A DNA stretch of 64,000 nt from the NCBI GenBank assembly GCA_963978905.1, contig OZ022260.1, forward strand, positions 10,033,725 to 10,097,724. The letters run 5' to 3'. The stretch is from Trichostrongylus colubriformis (Eukaryota; Nematoda; Chromadorea; Rhabditida; Trichostrongylidae). Below, piece after piece: positions 12,910 to 23,172 of the stretch. The notes beneath the pieces are model-generated. The model was not told where the DNA came from and made no database searches. It worked only from the letters and a program-made list of their open reading frames with translations. The position numbers were made by a program, and so were the translations under genes. The stretch's first letter is position 1. The number at the start of each line of letters is the position of its first letter.

Positions 12910-13184
12910 ATTTACGATGTTTTAAAGGTATTCTTTAGGTTGTATTCATACTCGTCGACAGGGTCGCGTAGTCGATATGAATACAGCCGTAGTGGCGTGT
13001 GTATCCTTGGGACCGGAATACTCATGACGTGCGGTGTGCAGCGCGCTGCGTGCAAGCCAGGGCGCCGTTCTTGATTGGGCGGTAAGGCTGTTACCCCTTG
13101 CAAAAAGCGCAAGACGCGACAATCTTCAGGACCCTATAGCATAAGAGCCAACCCTTGCCCACTCGCGGGTGGGGGTCACGAGGT

Positions 13185-13400
13185 CGAATTTCCGCGCGGC
13201 CGCGCGCGATGAGCGGCGCGGCGGGTGCGAGTGCCAGTGGCGGGGCATGGCAGCCTTCATACGAGGAAGTATGGCATGAGTGGAAGCGCAGACGAGACGC
13301 AGTCACTCTCGGCCGTTCTCCCACGGGTAATCGATACGGCGAGTCGTACTGGTGGCGCCGCGAGTGTACCGCCGTGGAGCGGAAATTCGACCTCGTGACC
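13185..13400. repeat. GC-rich dispersed repeat (GGCAGTGTGGCATGGGTGG family), copy 2, with inverted ends
   Basis: GAGGTCGAATTTCCGCGC at the left and GCGGAAATTCGACCTCGTG at the right are complementary. Between them lies the GAGCGGCGCGGCGGGTGCGA core. Confidence 0.7.
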
Positions 13401-14574
13401 TCCATCCCCCATTCGCATCCCACCGCACGCCGCACGACATGACGAAACCCTGTCCCAACGATGCTTACCCGCCTTATCGTTAGTGATACTGTTATATTAG
13501 GCATGTTAGAAATGATAGGGTATCAATCAAAGCTGTGATGACAGTCGATATTTGATTAGGATTGAGATAGTAAACTAATAAGATGGGACAAGTTCGACTT
13601 CAAAAATCACTTCGCCAGAAAAAAAAATAGCAGGAGTGTCTCAATGACAGGTGGTTTGCACAAGTGCCACTAGACTGCTAGCATACTCGGCGCCCAGCGA
13701 TAGTGACCCTTGGAACGCGATAGCGACGTCCTGAGATACTGTTTATGTGGAAGAGACGTTGGACTGATAGAGAGCGATAGCTCTACATATGTCGTTGCTG
13801 TTCTCCTTCCATCCTAAGTCTCCTCGATTCCAATACTATCTCACCAACACCACTGCAGTCGATCGCCGAGTATAGCTGCAAGATTTCTCTTCTTCATGTC
13901 TTCTTCATATGTCTCCTATCGAGCTATATGTCTAGACTTTGATATTGTAGTAATTCAGAATTTCCTTTATATGCCTTTCTTCAACTTTATGAAGTGTTTA
14001 GAGCAAGCTGTGAGTCACAGATTGCTTACCGGATTCCTCAAAGAAGGGATTACCACTCAAAAAAACTGAGTACAAGGATCGCTATCTGGGGCAGTGATGC
14101 TCAATTTGTAGTGCCTTTCCTAACTTTCGAATTCCTCTGTTTCTCATTGCCAAATTTTTGTTTTTTTCTGAATTTTTGTGGTTGCTCTGTTGCTGTGAGC
14201 TATCTTACCTAGAGTGTTGGTTTGTTTATTTTTCGTGATTATGTAAATCTTTATGAGAACACATGGTTGCAACAAACTGTCAAAAGTAAATAACTGAGAA
14301 GTTGTCTATCACTCAAACAACATCGTCAAAATTCACGTGACTCGTTACCGCATATTGCAAAAATATATGTGAATTCTGCGATATTATGGATGCATTTACG
14401 AGTTAGAAATTACAATTTTGTTGAAAAGCTGAATCGCTCAAGGACCAAACAAGCCTGTTTGATGACTCGATCTGCCAGTGTTCTAAACGGATGGGCGGAA
14501 AGACTGGATGTGCGTCAGCAATGTTCCACTGGGTCATCGTGCCACGAGAATTGCATCGCCGAGCGCGCCGAGTA

Positions 14575-14745
14575 CGGCCGCCTTCATACTTTGCGCTACC
14601 GGCGGCCAGTCGTGGCTGCGTGTCTCTGCGTCCCCGCCTTTACCATCCTCCTTCGTTGCCTGCGTTGTTTTTGCACCTCCCCCCCCCCCCGTACCGATCT
14701 GCTTCGTTGTCTGTGAACGATCTGCCGGCGCTGATTATGAAGGCA
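14575..14745. repeat. GC-rich dispersed repeat (GTGCCGGCGGCAGG family), copy 2
   Basis: Starts ACGGCCGCCTTCATACTTTG, followed by TGGCTGCGTGTCTCTGCGTC, with a poly-C tract inside. Confidence 0.6.
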
Positions 14746-14904
14746 GCCTGCCATGCTAGACCCGTTGGAATTGATCGCGCACTAGGGGAGCAGCCGCTGT
14801 CTCCTTGCATGGCCTGACCTAGTTGGATAGTCACACACCCGACAGGATTAGGGAGATCGTATTTATTCCGTGATTGTTTCGGTGCTACTGGGATTAGGCG
14901 GGGA

Positions 14905-15240
14905 GGCCACCTGACAAAAGCATAAGTGCGCCCAATTTCTGCTTGTAGTCGCTCTTTAGGTTATTTTATGCCTAGATACAGCTAACTAATAAAGAAAAAG
15001 ATAAATTATTCTCCTATCAGTACATGGCAAGAAACTCGCCTCAATTATACTAAGTAACCACTTACGTGCGTTTGCCTGAGTCTAGGGAAAAGAAATTTTC
15101 TTTCCTCTACCTTACGCTTACACAGTATAGAAAGACGCGAATCCGTTTTATCAAGGTCGTTTCTTTGCGAAATTCGAGTCCTATTCGGTTAGCGCCATGA
15201 CTCTCTGCGCTTTAACCATAGCGCTAGAAACGCAGGTGCT
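14905..15240. repeat. AT-rich dispersed repeat (GCCTAGATACAGCTAACTAA family), copy 1
   Basis: GGTTATTTTATGCCTAGATA, then AACCACTTACGTGCGTTTGC, then TCTGCGCTTTAACCATAGCG. The same order recurs at 42180-42500 and 57985-58290, and partly at 38745-38960. Confidence 0.7.
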
Positions 15241-15404
15241 GCCCCCCCCCCCCCAACTCACTTAGGCCGCGACCATACTTTGCCGGTGTCTGCGGCACGG
15301 AAACGCGCTCCGCTTGCAAAACGCTCGACCCAAATACACTACAGTATGGTGTTCGTGGCGAGAACCCAGTAATTCAAATTCGAACATGGCATGGTAATGC
15401 ACTG

Positions 15405-15665
15405 GGTGGGGGAATTACGCCAAAAAACCGCGTGGCCGCCCGCGGCGAGCGGCGCGACGGATGCGAGTGCCAGTGGCAGTGCTGACAGCCTTCAAGGAGG
15501 CAGGGTGGCGTGGGTGCAGGAGGCAGTGTGGCATGGGTGGATGCGCATATGCAGAGGTGACGCAGCCATGCTCTGCCGGGCTCCCAAGAGCAAAATCGAT
15601 TCGCAAGTCCTACTGGTGGCGCAGCGAGTGCGACGCCGCTGACGCGATTTTTTGGCGTAAATCCC
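15405..15665. repeat. GC-rich dispersed repeat (GGCAGTGTGGCATGGGTGG family), copy 3
   Basis: TTACGCCAAAAAACCGCGTG at the left pairs with GCGATTTTTTGGCGTAA at the right. The core motifs are present. Confidence 0.7.
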
Positions 15666-16054
15666 CCCACCCGTATTGCACTATGCCAAGGTTCGAATAC
15701 GACACCGGCGTTAATTGACGCAGACATCGGCGTCGGTGCGCAAAGTATGACCGCAGCCTTAGCGCCACCGCTTCTGCGAACAGTCGCTGATCCATGCACC
15801 ACAATGCAGCCGCGCGATCACACTCACCTTAGTGCTTGTCGTGAGCCATCCGCTCGGTGACATTATTGATCGTCTGACGGCGAGGCGTGATCTATGAGTC
15901 ATCGAGAGCGCACACTGAATCTCATGCATCAGTTACCGTGCCTACGTGTGCCAGCAACTGAACCCGCGTGCGGGAGCTGTCCAGATGCGCACAGGCCTGG
16001 AAACCTGAGAGTATCCTTGTTTTTTATCTTGACTGGCTCCTTCTCTTTGGGTGA

Positions 16055-16290
16055 GTGCAGATATGACAGCGAATCGCTTTGCGGCGTTTCACTCGCGACG
16101 CCATCCGTACGGCTCGCCACATCGATTGCTTTTGGGAGCCGGCCGAGCGTGACTGCTTCACGTCTGCGCTTCCTCTCATGCCACACTGCCACGCTTGAAG
16201 GCTGCCACCTGTCACTGACACTTGCACCCGCCGCGCCGCTCGCCGGGGGCGGCCACAGATTCGCTGTCATATCTATACGCACCCCTTTTC
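16055..16290. repeat. GC-rich dispersed repeat (GGCAGTGTGGCATGGGTGG family), copy 4, reverse orientation
   Basis: The complement of the family, including CATGCCACACTGCCACGC and CGCCGCGCCGCTCGCC. The ends share ATATGACAGCGAATC. Confidence 0.65.
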
Positions 16291-16829
16291 TTTTGGTTCC
16301 ATAGAGGAAAGTTGAAGAAACGGGGGTGAACCGAAAACCTAATTGAAGACTGAAAATTAGAGGGTGAAGTGAAAGGTTTCGATCACAACCTACTGCATTG
16401 CCCGGAATTCACGATTCAGGCATCTGGCGGAAAGGAAAAGATACATATCGATCAAGCGATCAGACGTCTCATTCATCTTATTGATAAGTAATTATTCTTT
16501 CCGCCTGATCGGTTGATCGATATGTATGTTTTTTCTTTCAGCCTAATCACTTGATCGGTTTGTATCTTATTCGTTTTGCCCAATCGCCTAATCGCCTGAT
16601 CGCCTAGAATGTAGGCGTGATCGCAAACTCTGAACTCTGCCTACACGAAACGTAGATGTGATAACCAGAAAATTGCTTACACCCAAGAGGTAAGTTTCAT
16701 TTGCACTTCTTTCCATCGAATGTCGGAGGCTTCATCTGTATTGGTTGAACAGAGTGATCCGTGAGTTGTCACTTAGCAGTGCACCTATGAAAACATACGA
16801 CTTGCCGACGAAAACCTGATCATCTGTCC

Positions 16830-17090
16830 AGGTAAGTGTCGTTAGGACGGAAAATCGCACTGCGGAGTACGGTGTGATGAGTGTGAGCTGAGGGCGAAGC
16901 GATGCACGAGCTAAAGGCGCCGTGTTGATGGGTCCCAAAGTGATTACAAACCAACTGTGTATGGCGCCCCTAGCATTACCGTGTAATCGCTCCAAGACCC
17001 AACTATATCGGCGCATAGCTCGTACACACCGTTTCGCACGCCGCGCGTCGTGATGCAAAATCCTGATATAAGGGTATGCATCGGGGGCGC
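16830..17090. repeat. Dispersed repeat with inverted arms (GTAATCGCTNNAAGACCCAAC family), copy 1
   Basis: GAGCTAAAGGCGCCGTGTTG, then GATTACAAACCAACTG and its near-complement GTGTAATCGCTCCAAGACCC. Relatives at 37425-37640 and 40285-40535. Confidence 0.55.
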
Positions 17091-17327
17091 CGCTGTAGCT
17101 GGGTCTTGAAGAGGTTACCCTGCTCTGCGCTTCGTCTTGGAAGAGTGGGGTATCCTACCACCGCTGGGTTACGGAATTAATGACAAGCTAATGTTATGTG
17201 AGCTAATCAGCATCTCGGTGCTGTACTAATCAAGGGGGTGAGGGGGAGGGGAGGGGGGTGCTACTTGTTGGGATGTAGGTCAGGACACTTGGACTGAGAT
17301 GAATAACAGCTCTCGTGGCAATCATTT

Positions 17328-17490
17328 ACCCTAAGGGCGACGTGAGACTTTGCGATTTTGTGGTGTCGCAGCTCCGCACGCTAAGTTGCGGCATTGCACA
17401 ATCCCGAGGTAGTAATATCGCATACGAATGCGACGTCGCGAAATCGCAGAGTCGCAAAATCACAAAATCGCGAAGTTTGACTGCGACCAT
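17328..17490. repeat. Small palindromic repeat (GTCAGACTTNGCGATT family), copy 2
   Basis: Same inverted layout: GACTTTGCGATTTTG at the left, and CGCAAAATCACAAAATCGC plus GAAGTTTGACTGCG at the right. Confidence 0.6.
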
Positions 17491-17626
17491 TCCCGTGACC
17501 AGCTCAAAGGGGAAGCAGCGAGGTAGTTGCTGAGTGGTTCGCGTGGAGCAATGGCCCAACTCAAGTGTCATGGTCCAAACCCGATGGCCCCAAACTGCAG
17601 CGGCATCCTATATATTTCCTTTATAA

Positions 17627-18404
17627 ATGCTATTCAGACGCGAATCGAACAACATAGATATTGAAAATGAAGCTGTGGTGGATATAACCGCTTCAATGGA
17701 CATCTGTGTAACACCTCCAGATTTTGAAGAAATCACGATGTTATCAACTGGAATAGAAGCCATACATGTTTTGAATGAGACCTCTGACATTTCAAGCAAA
17801 AGTCTGTCAGTTTACGGTGAGATAGAATTAGAAAATGAGGCAAATTATGTGGATATTGAGACTACCTGCGAAATGGACTTGACGAAATCCGTAGAAACGC
17901 AAGCCACTCAAGATGCTTTACCAGAAAGTACGAAGGAAAGCACAGCCGTTTGTGACGAGGACATGAAAACAGCTCAAGTGGAACAGGCCCTCCCATCAGT
18001 TCCACCATCTACGTCGACGGAAAGCGCTTCAACCTGCAGGACGGCACTGGAAAAATCCACGCTATCAGCTTCTACGGAGGGTGTCTCAACCTGTCAGATG
18101 GCAGTGACAGAGCCCGTGAAGAAACAACCAGTCGTGGAGCCCAAGGCTATAAAGACTTCAGAAAAAACGGTTCAAGTCGATGCTGAGCTTGGTGCTTCTG
18201 CGACGCGGATGGCTGCCGGCATGAGCTCGAGATCGGTGAGTGACCGGCCCGTCGCCTCCCAGATGTCCCGCTCCCTTATCTGGTAGCACATCCGAGTTTT
18301 ATAAAATGTTGGGTACGAAAACTTGATTGACTTGATTTGATTCTCTCCGTTTTATTTCATAATGAGCTTTTCAGGATGTGTACTATGGCTGCGGAGATGC
18401 ACGT
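17627..18404 (+). CDS. Acidic Ser/Thr-rich exon plus 30-bp micro-exon, unrecognised gene (N-terminal part)
   Basis: Open exon 17627-18235 (203 codons), closed by a strong donor (TCG|GTGAGT), then a 30-bp exon at 18375-18404 (TTTTCAG acceptor, CGT|GTGAGT donor) reading DVYYGCGDAR in the same phase. The protein is acidic, rich in Glu, Ser, Thr and Ala, has no hydrophobic segment, and carries two loose repeats (STESASTC and SASTEGVSTC) in its second half; it is probably disordered. TAA directly precedes the ATG, so 17627 is a possible start. However, CTATTCAG at 17631-17638 is also a good acceptor, so this may be an internal exon. The 30-bp exon ends in phase 0, and the first exon of the four-TM gene at 23173 begins in phase 0, so the two could be one protein of about 329 aa with a 4.8-kb intron between. 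I do not recognise the family. Confidence 0.45.
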
Positions 18405-18649
18405 GTGAGTACTTTCAAAAGCTTGCTAATTTTTCCACCTGTCATAATACTGGATGCTGTACCGATGAAGGAACAGTTTATTAAATATCGAATACATGTA
18501 TTTCCACAGCTCACTCGTCAATCACGTTACGTAATGTCATACGTTCACATATAAAACCCTCTAAGGCTGAGCTAATAGCTCGCACAGTCGCAAAGAAGCA
18601 CGTTTTAAGTGGTGGGCACTCTCGACTGTGCCTTCACAGTCTCTTAGGC

Positions 18650-18805
18650 CGCGTTCACACTCTTCGATGCCGGCGGCAGGGCGAGTCTATGCGTCTCTGC
18701 CCACGCCACCCTGCCTCATTGCCTCGTCAGCTCTGCACCTTTTACCTGCCACTTTTCCTCGCTGCCTGTAAATGTAGCCACATTGTGCCGGAGGTAAATA
18801 TGAAC
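18650..18805. repeat. GC-rich dispersed repeat (GTGCCGGCGGCAGG family), copy 3
   Basis: AGGCCGCGTTCACACTCTTC then GATGCCGGCGGCAGGGCGAG, the same order of motifs. It ends just before a foldback element. Confidence 0.6.
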
Positions 18806-18847
18806 ACGGCCTTACCACTTGAGATCATACTTCGCGAACGGAAAATA

Positions 18848-19522
18848 TTAGGTTGTCGGGAAAGTTTTTTCGTTTTTTAAAACTTGCTTTTTTCCCTCAA
18901 AACTGCTTTCCAGAAATTTGTCCTGTACATATATATGTAGTACGAGTTCTCACGCATCTATAGGTATTATTGTCTTCCATCTCCCGGATAACCTTTTTCG
19001 GCAAAATAAACATATCAATGGTCAACCTCATTTTCAATACAAAAATTACAAAAAATTTTTTCTTTGAATGGCGTTAGAGGGAAAGGAAAAGGTGAAATTC
19101 GATGGAGCAAGATCAGGGCTATAAGGTGGATGGGGTAGCAATTTTTATCCGAGCTCGAGAATTTTTTGGCGAGTCATTCTTTCAATAGTGGTAAAAATTT
19201 TTTAAAATTTTTTTTGAAAAAAATTTTTAAGCTTGGACAAAAACTGCTGCCTTATAGCCCCAATCTTGCTCCATCGGATTATCACCTTTTCCTTTCTCTG
19301 TCTAACGCCATTCAAAGAAAAAAAATTGGAATTGAAAATGAGGTGACTTTTGATATTTTTATTTTGCCGAAAAGGGTTATCCGGGAGATGGAAGACAACA
19401 ATACCTATAGATGCGTGAGAACTTGTACTACATATATATGTACAGAAGAAATTTCTAGAAAGCAGTTTCGAGGAAAAAAAAGCAAGTTTTTAAAAAACGA
19501 AAGAACTTTCCCGACAACCTAA
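18848..19522. mobile_element. Foldback mariner-derived palindrome, copy 1 (675 bp)
   Basis: TA-flanked, with ends TTAGGTTGTCGGGAAAG and its complement. Nearly the whole element is two inverted arms of about 320 bp. Each arm ends in the 3' terminus of a mariner transposase: the right arm reads LLPYSPNLAPSDYHLFLS on the + strand and the left arm carries the mirror copy. There is no full transposase, so it can only be moved in trans. Confidence 0.85.
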
Positions 19523-20062
19523 TAGCTTGCTGAAATGAGAGTGCGTACGACAACAATGCAAGCCTCAGCCTTAAAGACACCGGAAGGGGTAATTTTGGTC
19601 CACGGTAAAACAGACATAGTGTGGACGATTTTAAGCGGCCGCCATTGCACAAACTCGCCAATTTGACGCCTTGGCATGGTGTCAAGAGAAGGTGTTTCTA
19701 TTATAAAGTTGTTTTTTCCTTTTCCTTTTTACTTTGTTCCTTCTTATATTGTTTCTAGATGTACTTACATGAATGCTAATGTAATGAGGAAGGGCCACTC
19801 CACTGCGCTGCGAGTCAGGTGCTACAACCAACGTTGGCCCGCGACACGTCTCCTACAGCGGACAACTCGGAAAGGGACGCGTGGATGCGAATGGGATGCG
19901 AATACACACCGCAGCGTCGCGTTTTTGAATCCGGGTTTTTTCGCCGATTATCGCCTCTAACCTTCAGTGTTCGTTACAAAACGCTCATTTCTTTGCATCT
20001 TCCTCTTCTTTCGGACCCCTTCCGGTTCCTTTAAGAATCGTCCGCGGACTTAACCCAGCCTC

Positions 20063-20483
20063 AAAGGAATCGTCCACGGAAAAATGAGTTCCTCACTTAC
20101 CCATACATTTATGTTGTATTTGCCTAGTAAGGGCCGCATGCAAAGTTTCACTCACGACAGTGAGAATTCGGCTATAATACAGACCCCAAATTCTCGGCTG
20201 GGTGGGCGGGACTCCGAGTAACCCCGTCCCTTCGTTCGACGCGGTTTGGAACAGAGACTGGGATTGTTAACGTAACTTTCTGTTCCTACAATGTGTCTCC
20301 AAACGCGGCTGACGACGGAATGGGTACTTGCCCGGAGGCCCACCTACCCGGTCAAGATTTGTGGTACTATACTCAGCCGGATTCACGTTTTTCGCGTGAA
20401 ACTTTGCATGCGGTCTACAACAGGGAAACACAACATAAATATATGAGTAACAGGAAAACTTATTTTCCCGTGAACGATTCCTT
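20063..20483. mobile_element. MITE, AAAGGAATCGTCCACGG family, copy 3
   Basis: AAAGGAATCGTCCACGGAAA at the left, CCCGTGAACGATTCCTT at the right. It lies in the long interval before the four-TM exons. Confidence 0.8.
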
Positions 20484-20946
20484 CAAGCTAATGTTACTGC
20501 TCAGCCAAAGCCGTCCCCCTCCTCTTTAGTATAGTACCTGTTTTTGAACTGCTATACTGCAAGTGATCGACTGGAATGGGGTTGTAACGTTGACCACAAC
20601 ATGTGTGTCGCGAAGCGTCGGTCGCTGCGCGCGGCTGACAGAGGGATCGACTGAACGTCTCCGCGACACGGTGCAGATTTTGTGCAACGTCGTGTTTGAA
20701 AGGTATCGAAAGGGACGGGCAGAAAGAAATGCGTAACTTCGAAGGCTGATTTCCGTAAATGAAAAGGCTCAATATGGAGAGATAGTGGATAACGAAACTC
20801 GCAATGGAAAGCGCCCGCTATTTTTTTTTTCTTATCCTAGCATGCTCCATCTCAAGCGGCACGCTTCAGTAATCGAGTCAAGTTGCTCGCTGCTGGCAAG
20901 CTAAGAAAATCGTCGACTCAATGCCATTGTCATCTGATCTGATATA

Positions 20947-21623
20947 TTAGGTAGTCTAAAAAGTCTTTTCGTATTTTTAAATACCGCTTTTTCCCTCAAA
21001 ACTGCTTTCTACAAAATTTCTTCTGTACATATATATGTAGTACAAGTCCACACGCATCTATAGGTATTATTGTCTTCCATCTCCCGGATAACCCTTTTCG
21101 GCAAAATAAAAATATCAAAAGTCGCTTCATTTTCAATTCCAATTTTTTTTCTTTGAATGGCGTTAGACAGGAAAAGGAAAAGGTGATAATCCGATGGAGC
21201 AAGATCAGGGCTATAAGGCAGCAATTTTTATCCAAGCTCGAAAATTTTTCAAAAGAAAAAATTCAAAAAAAATTTTACCACTAGTGAAAAAATGACTCGC
21301 CTAAAAATTCTCGAGCTTGGATAAAAATTGCTGCCCCATCCACCTTATAGCCCTGATCTTGCTCCATCGGATTATCACCTTTTCCTTTCCCTGTCTAACG
21401 CCATTCAAAGAAAAATTTTTTATAATTTTTGTATTGAAAATGAGGTTGACCGTTGATATGTTTATTTTGCCGAAAAGGGTTATCCGGGAGATGGAAGACA
21501 ATAATACCTATGGATGCGTGTGGACTTGCACCACATGTGTATGTACAGAAGAGATTGCTGGAAAGCAGTTTGGAGGGAGAAAGCGGTATTTGAAAATACG
21601 AAAAAACTTTTTAGACTACCCAA
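20947..21623. mobile_element. Foldback mariner-derived palindrome, copy 2 (677 bp)
   Basis: Same architecture as 18848-19522: TA-flanked, ends TTAGGTAGTCTAAAAAGTC and complement. The left arm on the minus strand reads LPYSPDLAPSDYHLF; the right arm is its mirror image with an altered centre. The terminal 20 bases differ from copy 1, so the two are related but not recent copies of each other. Confidence 0.85.
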
Positions 21624-22004
21624 TATATCAAGCAGGGCCAATTTCATTCAATGTATGTGAAACAACGAAAGGGAGGAGAAGCCTGTGGACAAAAATGAAA
21701 AGGAGTTTTTGATAAAAAGCATACAATTTTAATAAGTCGCTCGAAGTGGATCATACACCCGATGTTTTGCAACGATGAGCGTCGTGTGTGCATCCAAACT
21801 TCATCGATTTTTACCATAAACACCCTTTTATCTCTTACGCTTATTCTCCTTCTCAATGTCTCACTTATTTGTTGCTTTGTGCCATCTCACTTGTTTAATA
21901 TCATCATGAATGAAATCTGATTCGCCCTACGCGACATCAAATGACAATGGCGTCGTCCCAATTGAAGCGTGCAGTTCGATGTAAAGCGAGCTAGAATCAC
22001 AAGG

Positions 22005-22325
22005 GTGAGTGTTGATTGGTTGAATTTTCGCGTGGCCGCCTGCGACGAGCGTTGAGGCGGGTGCGAGTTTTTCTCGCAATTGTGTATGGCTTGAATGTCA
22101 TGGAAGTTAAACCGAAGAGAATCATGGAACTGCAACAACTTGTGAATGCTCAAAACCATGTGGAGACAACCACAACATGGGCGAAGTCCCGAAGCTTTCA
22201 ACTTGCAATCTTTGAAGGTCCCTTACCATACCAGCCCACTGCGCTTTGAGCGGAATTCTAAACGACTCGCACTAACGGTGCTGCAAGTGCGACGCCGCGA
22301 AGCAAAAATTCTACCAATCGACACT
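22005..22325. repeat. Dispersed repeat (CTTTGAAGATCC/ACCAGCCCA family), copy 1
   Basis: Ends TTGAATTTTCGCGTGGCCGC and GCGACGCCGCGAAGCAAAAA. The middle has AGCTTTCAACTTGCAATCTT and ATACCAGCCCACTGCGC. Relatives at 32775, 38275 and 40645. Confidence 0.65.
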
Positions 22326-22460
22326 CACCCAGAATCGCAATAGCGCATCGTACGTTTTTCAATGCGGTTTTCGCTGAGCATTATCTTTTCTCAGTTCGAG
22401 TGTTTGTTCACAGAGGTCAGTGTTTTATGATACGCTTTTCTTCCTTGGCACCCTCCTGAA

Positions 22461-22952
22461 TTAAAGGCACATTCCACGATCACTGGGATATCACATCTCC
22501 TGCCGTGGATGGATAGTTCGACCCAAGCTACGTAGGCTGTACCTTTACCGAGGAATGGATGCCAGTTCCTGGAGCGTGCCAAGCCAAAGAATCTAGCGCA
22601 ACAGCTCGGCCCCGCCCACTCCGGCCGGGGATGGGCTGCAAGTGCTCCGGTGCCTAGTGTGTGGTCAGGTCACTTAGTAGTGGGTTCACTTCACGAGGCG
22701 ATTAGTTTTCTGCCAATTTCAAGATCTTGGCTAGTAGCTGGTCTACCTATGTCAAGGATACGAGTCGAAGAGTGAAGGCAGGCTCCCGGCTGGGGTGGGC
22801 GGGACGAGCTGTTGCGCTAGATTCTTTGGCTCTGCACGCTCCAGGAACTGACATCCACGCCTCGGTAAAGGTACAGCCCACGTGGCTTGTGTCGAACTAT
22901 CCATCCATGCCAGGAGATGTGATATCCTGATAATCCTGGAGTGCGCCTTTAA
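22461..22952. mobile_element. Large inverted repeat with TTAAAGGCAC ends
   Basis: Arms of about 155 bp: TTAAAGGCACATTCCACG through GCTCGGCC, mirrored from GCTGTTGCGCTAGATTC to GTGCGCCTTTAAA. The spacer is about 180 bp. Another element with the same termini is at 51424-51884. Confidence 0.8.
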
Positions 22953-23172
22953 ACGTAGCACTACACTCCTACGCGGTTCCACTATGGGTGTGCATTTTTT
23001 CGTGAAAGGTGATTGAGGAGGAAAGGTGATATTGTAAAGGTGGGTAAATTGGACAGCCAGTTTGCACTTGAAATCGACGCCACCTCACTGCCACCGGTTT
23101 CCCACTGGTTCACGCGGCTGGAGGGTGCAAGTGTGCTGATTGCGAAAAGATAAGTCAAAAAGCATATTGCAG

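Larger units (their letters stand above)
12910..17626. other. Intergenic region between p24-A and the acidic exon
   Basis: Holds GC-rich dispersed repeats (listed), an AT-rich dispersed repeat (14905-15240), poly-C tracts near 14682 and 15242, and a direct GATCGATATGTAT/CGCCTGATCGCC-rich stretch at 16450-16610. No supported gene. Confidence 0.6.
18405..23172. other. Long repeat-filled interval between the acidic exons and the four-TM exons
   Basis: An intron if the two parts form one gene, otherwise intergenic. Holds two foldback mariner palindromes, a MITE, a GC-rich repeat, and a large inverted repeat at 22461-22952. I found no further exon with matching phase, but short ones could be missed. 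Confidence 0.5.
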
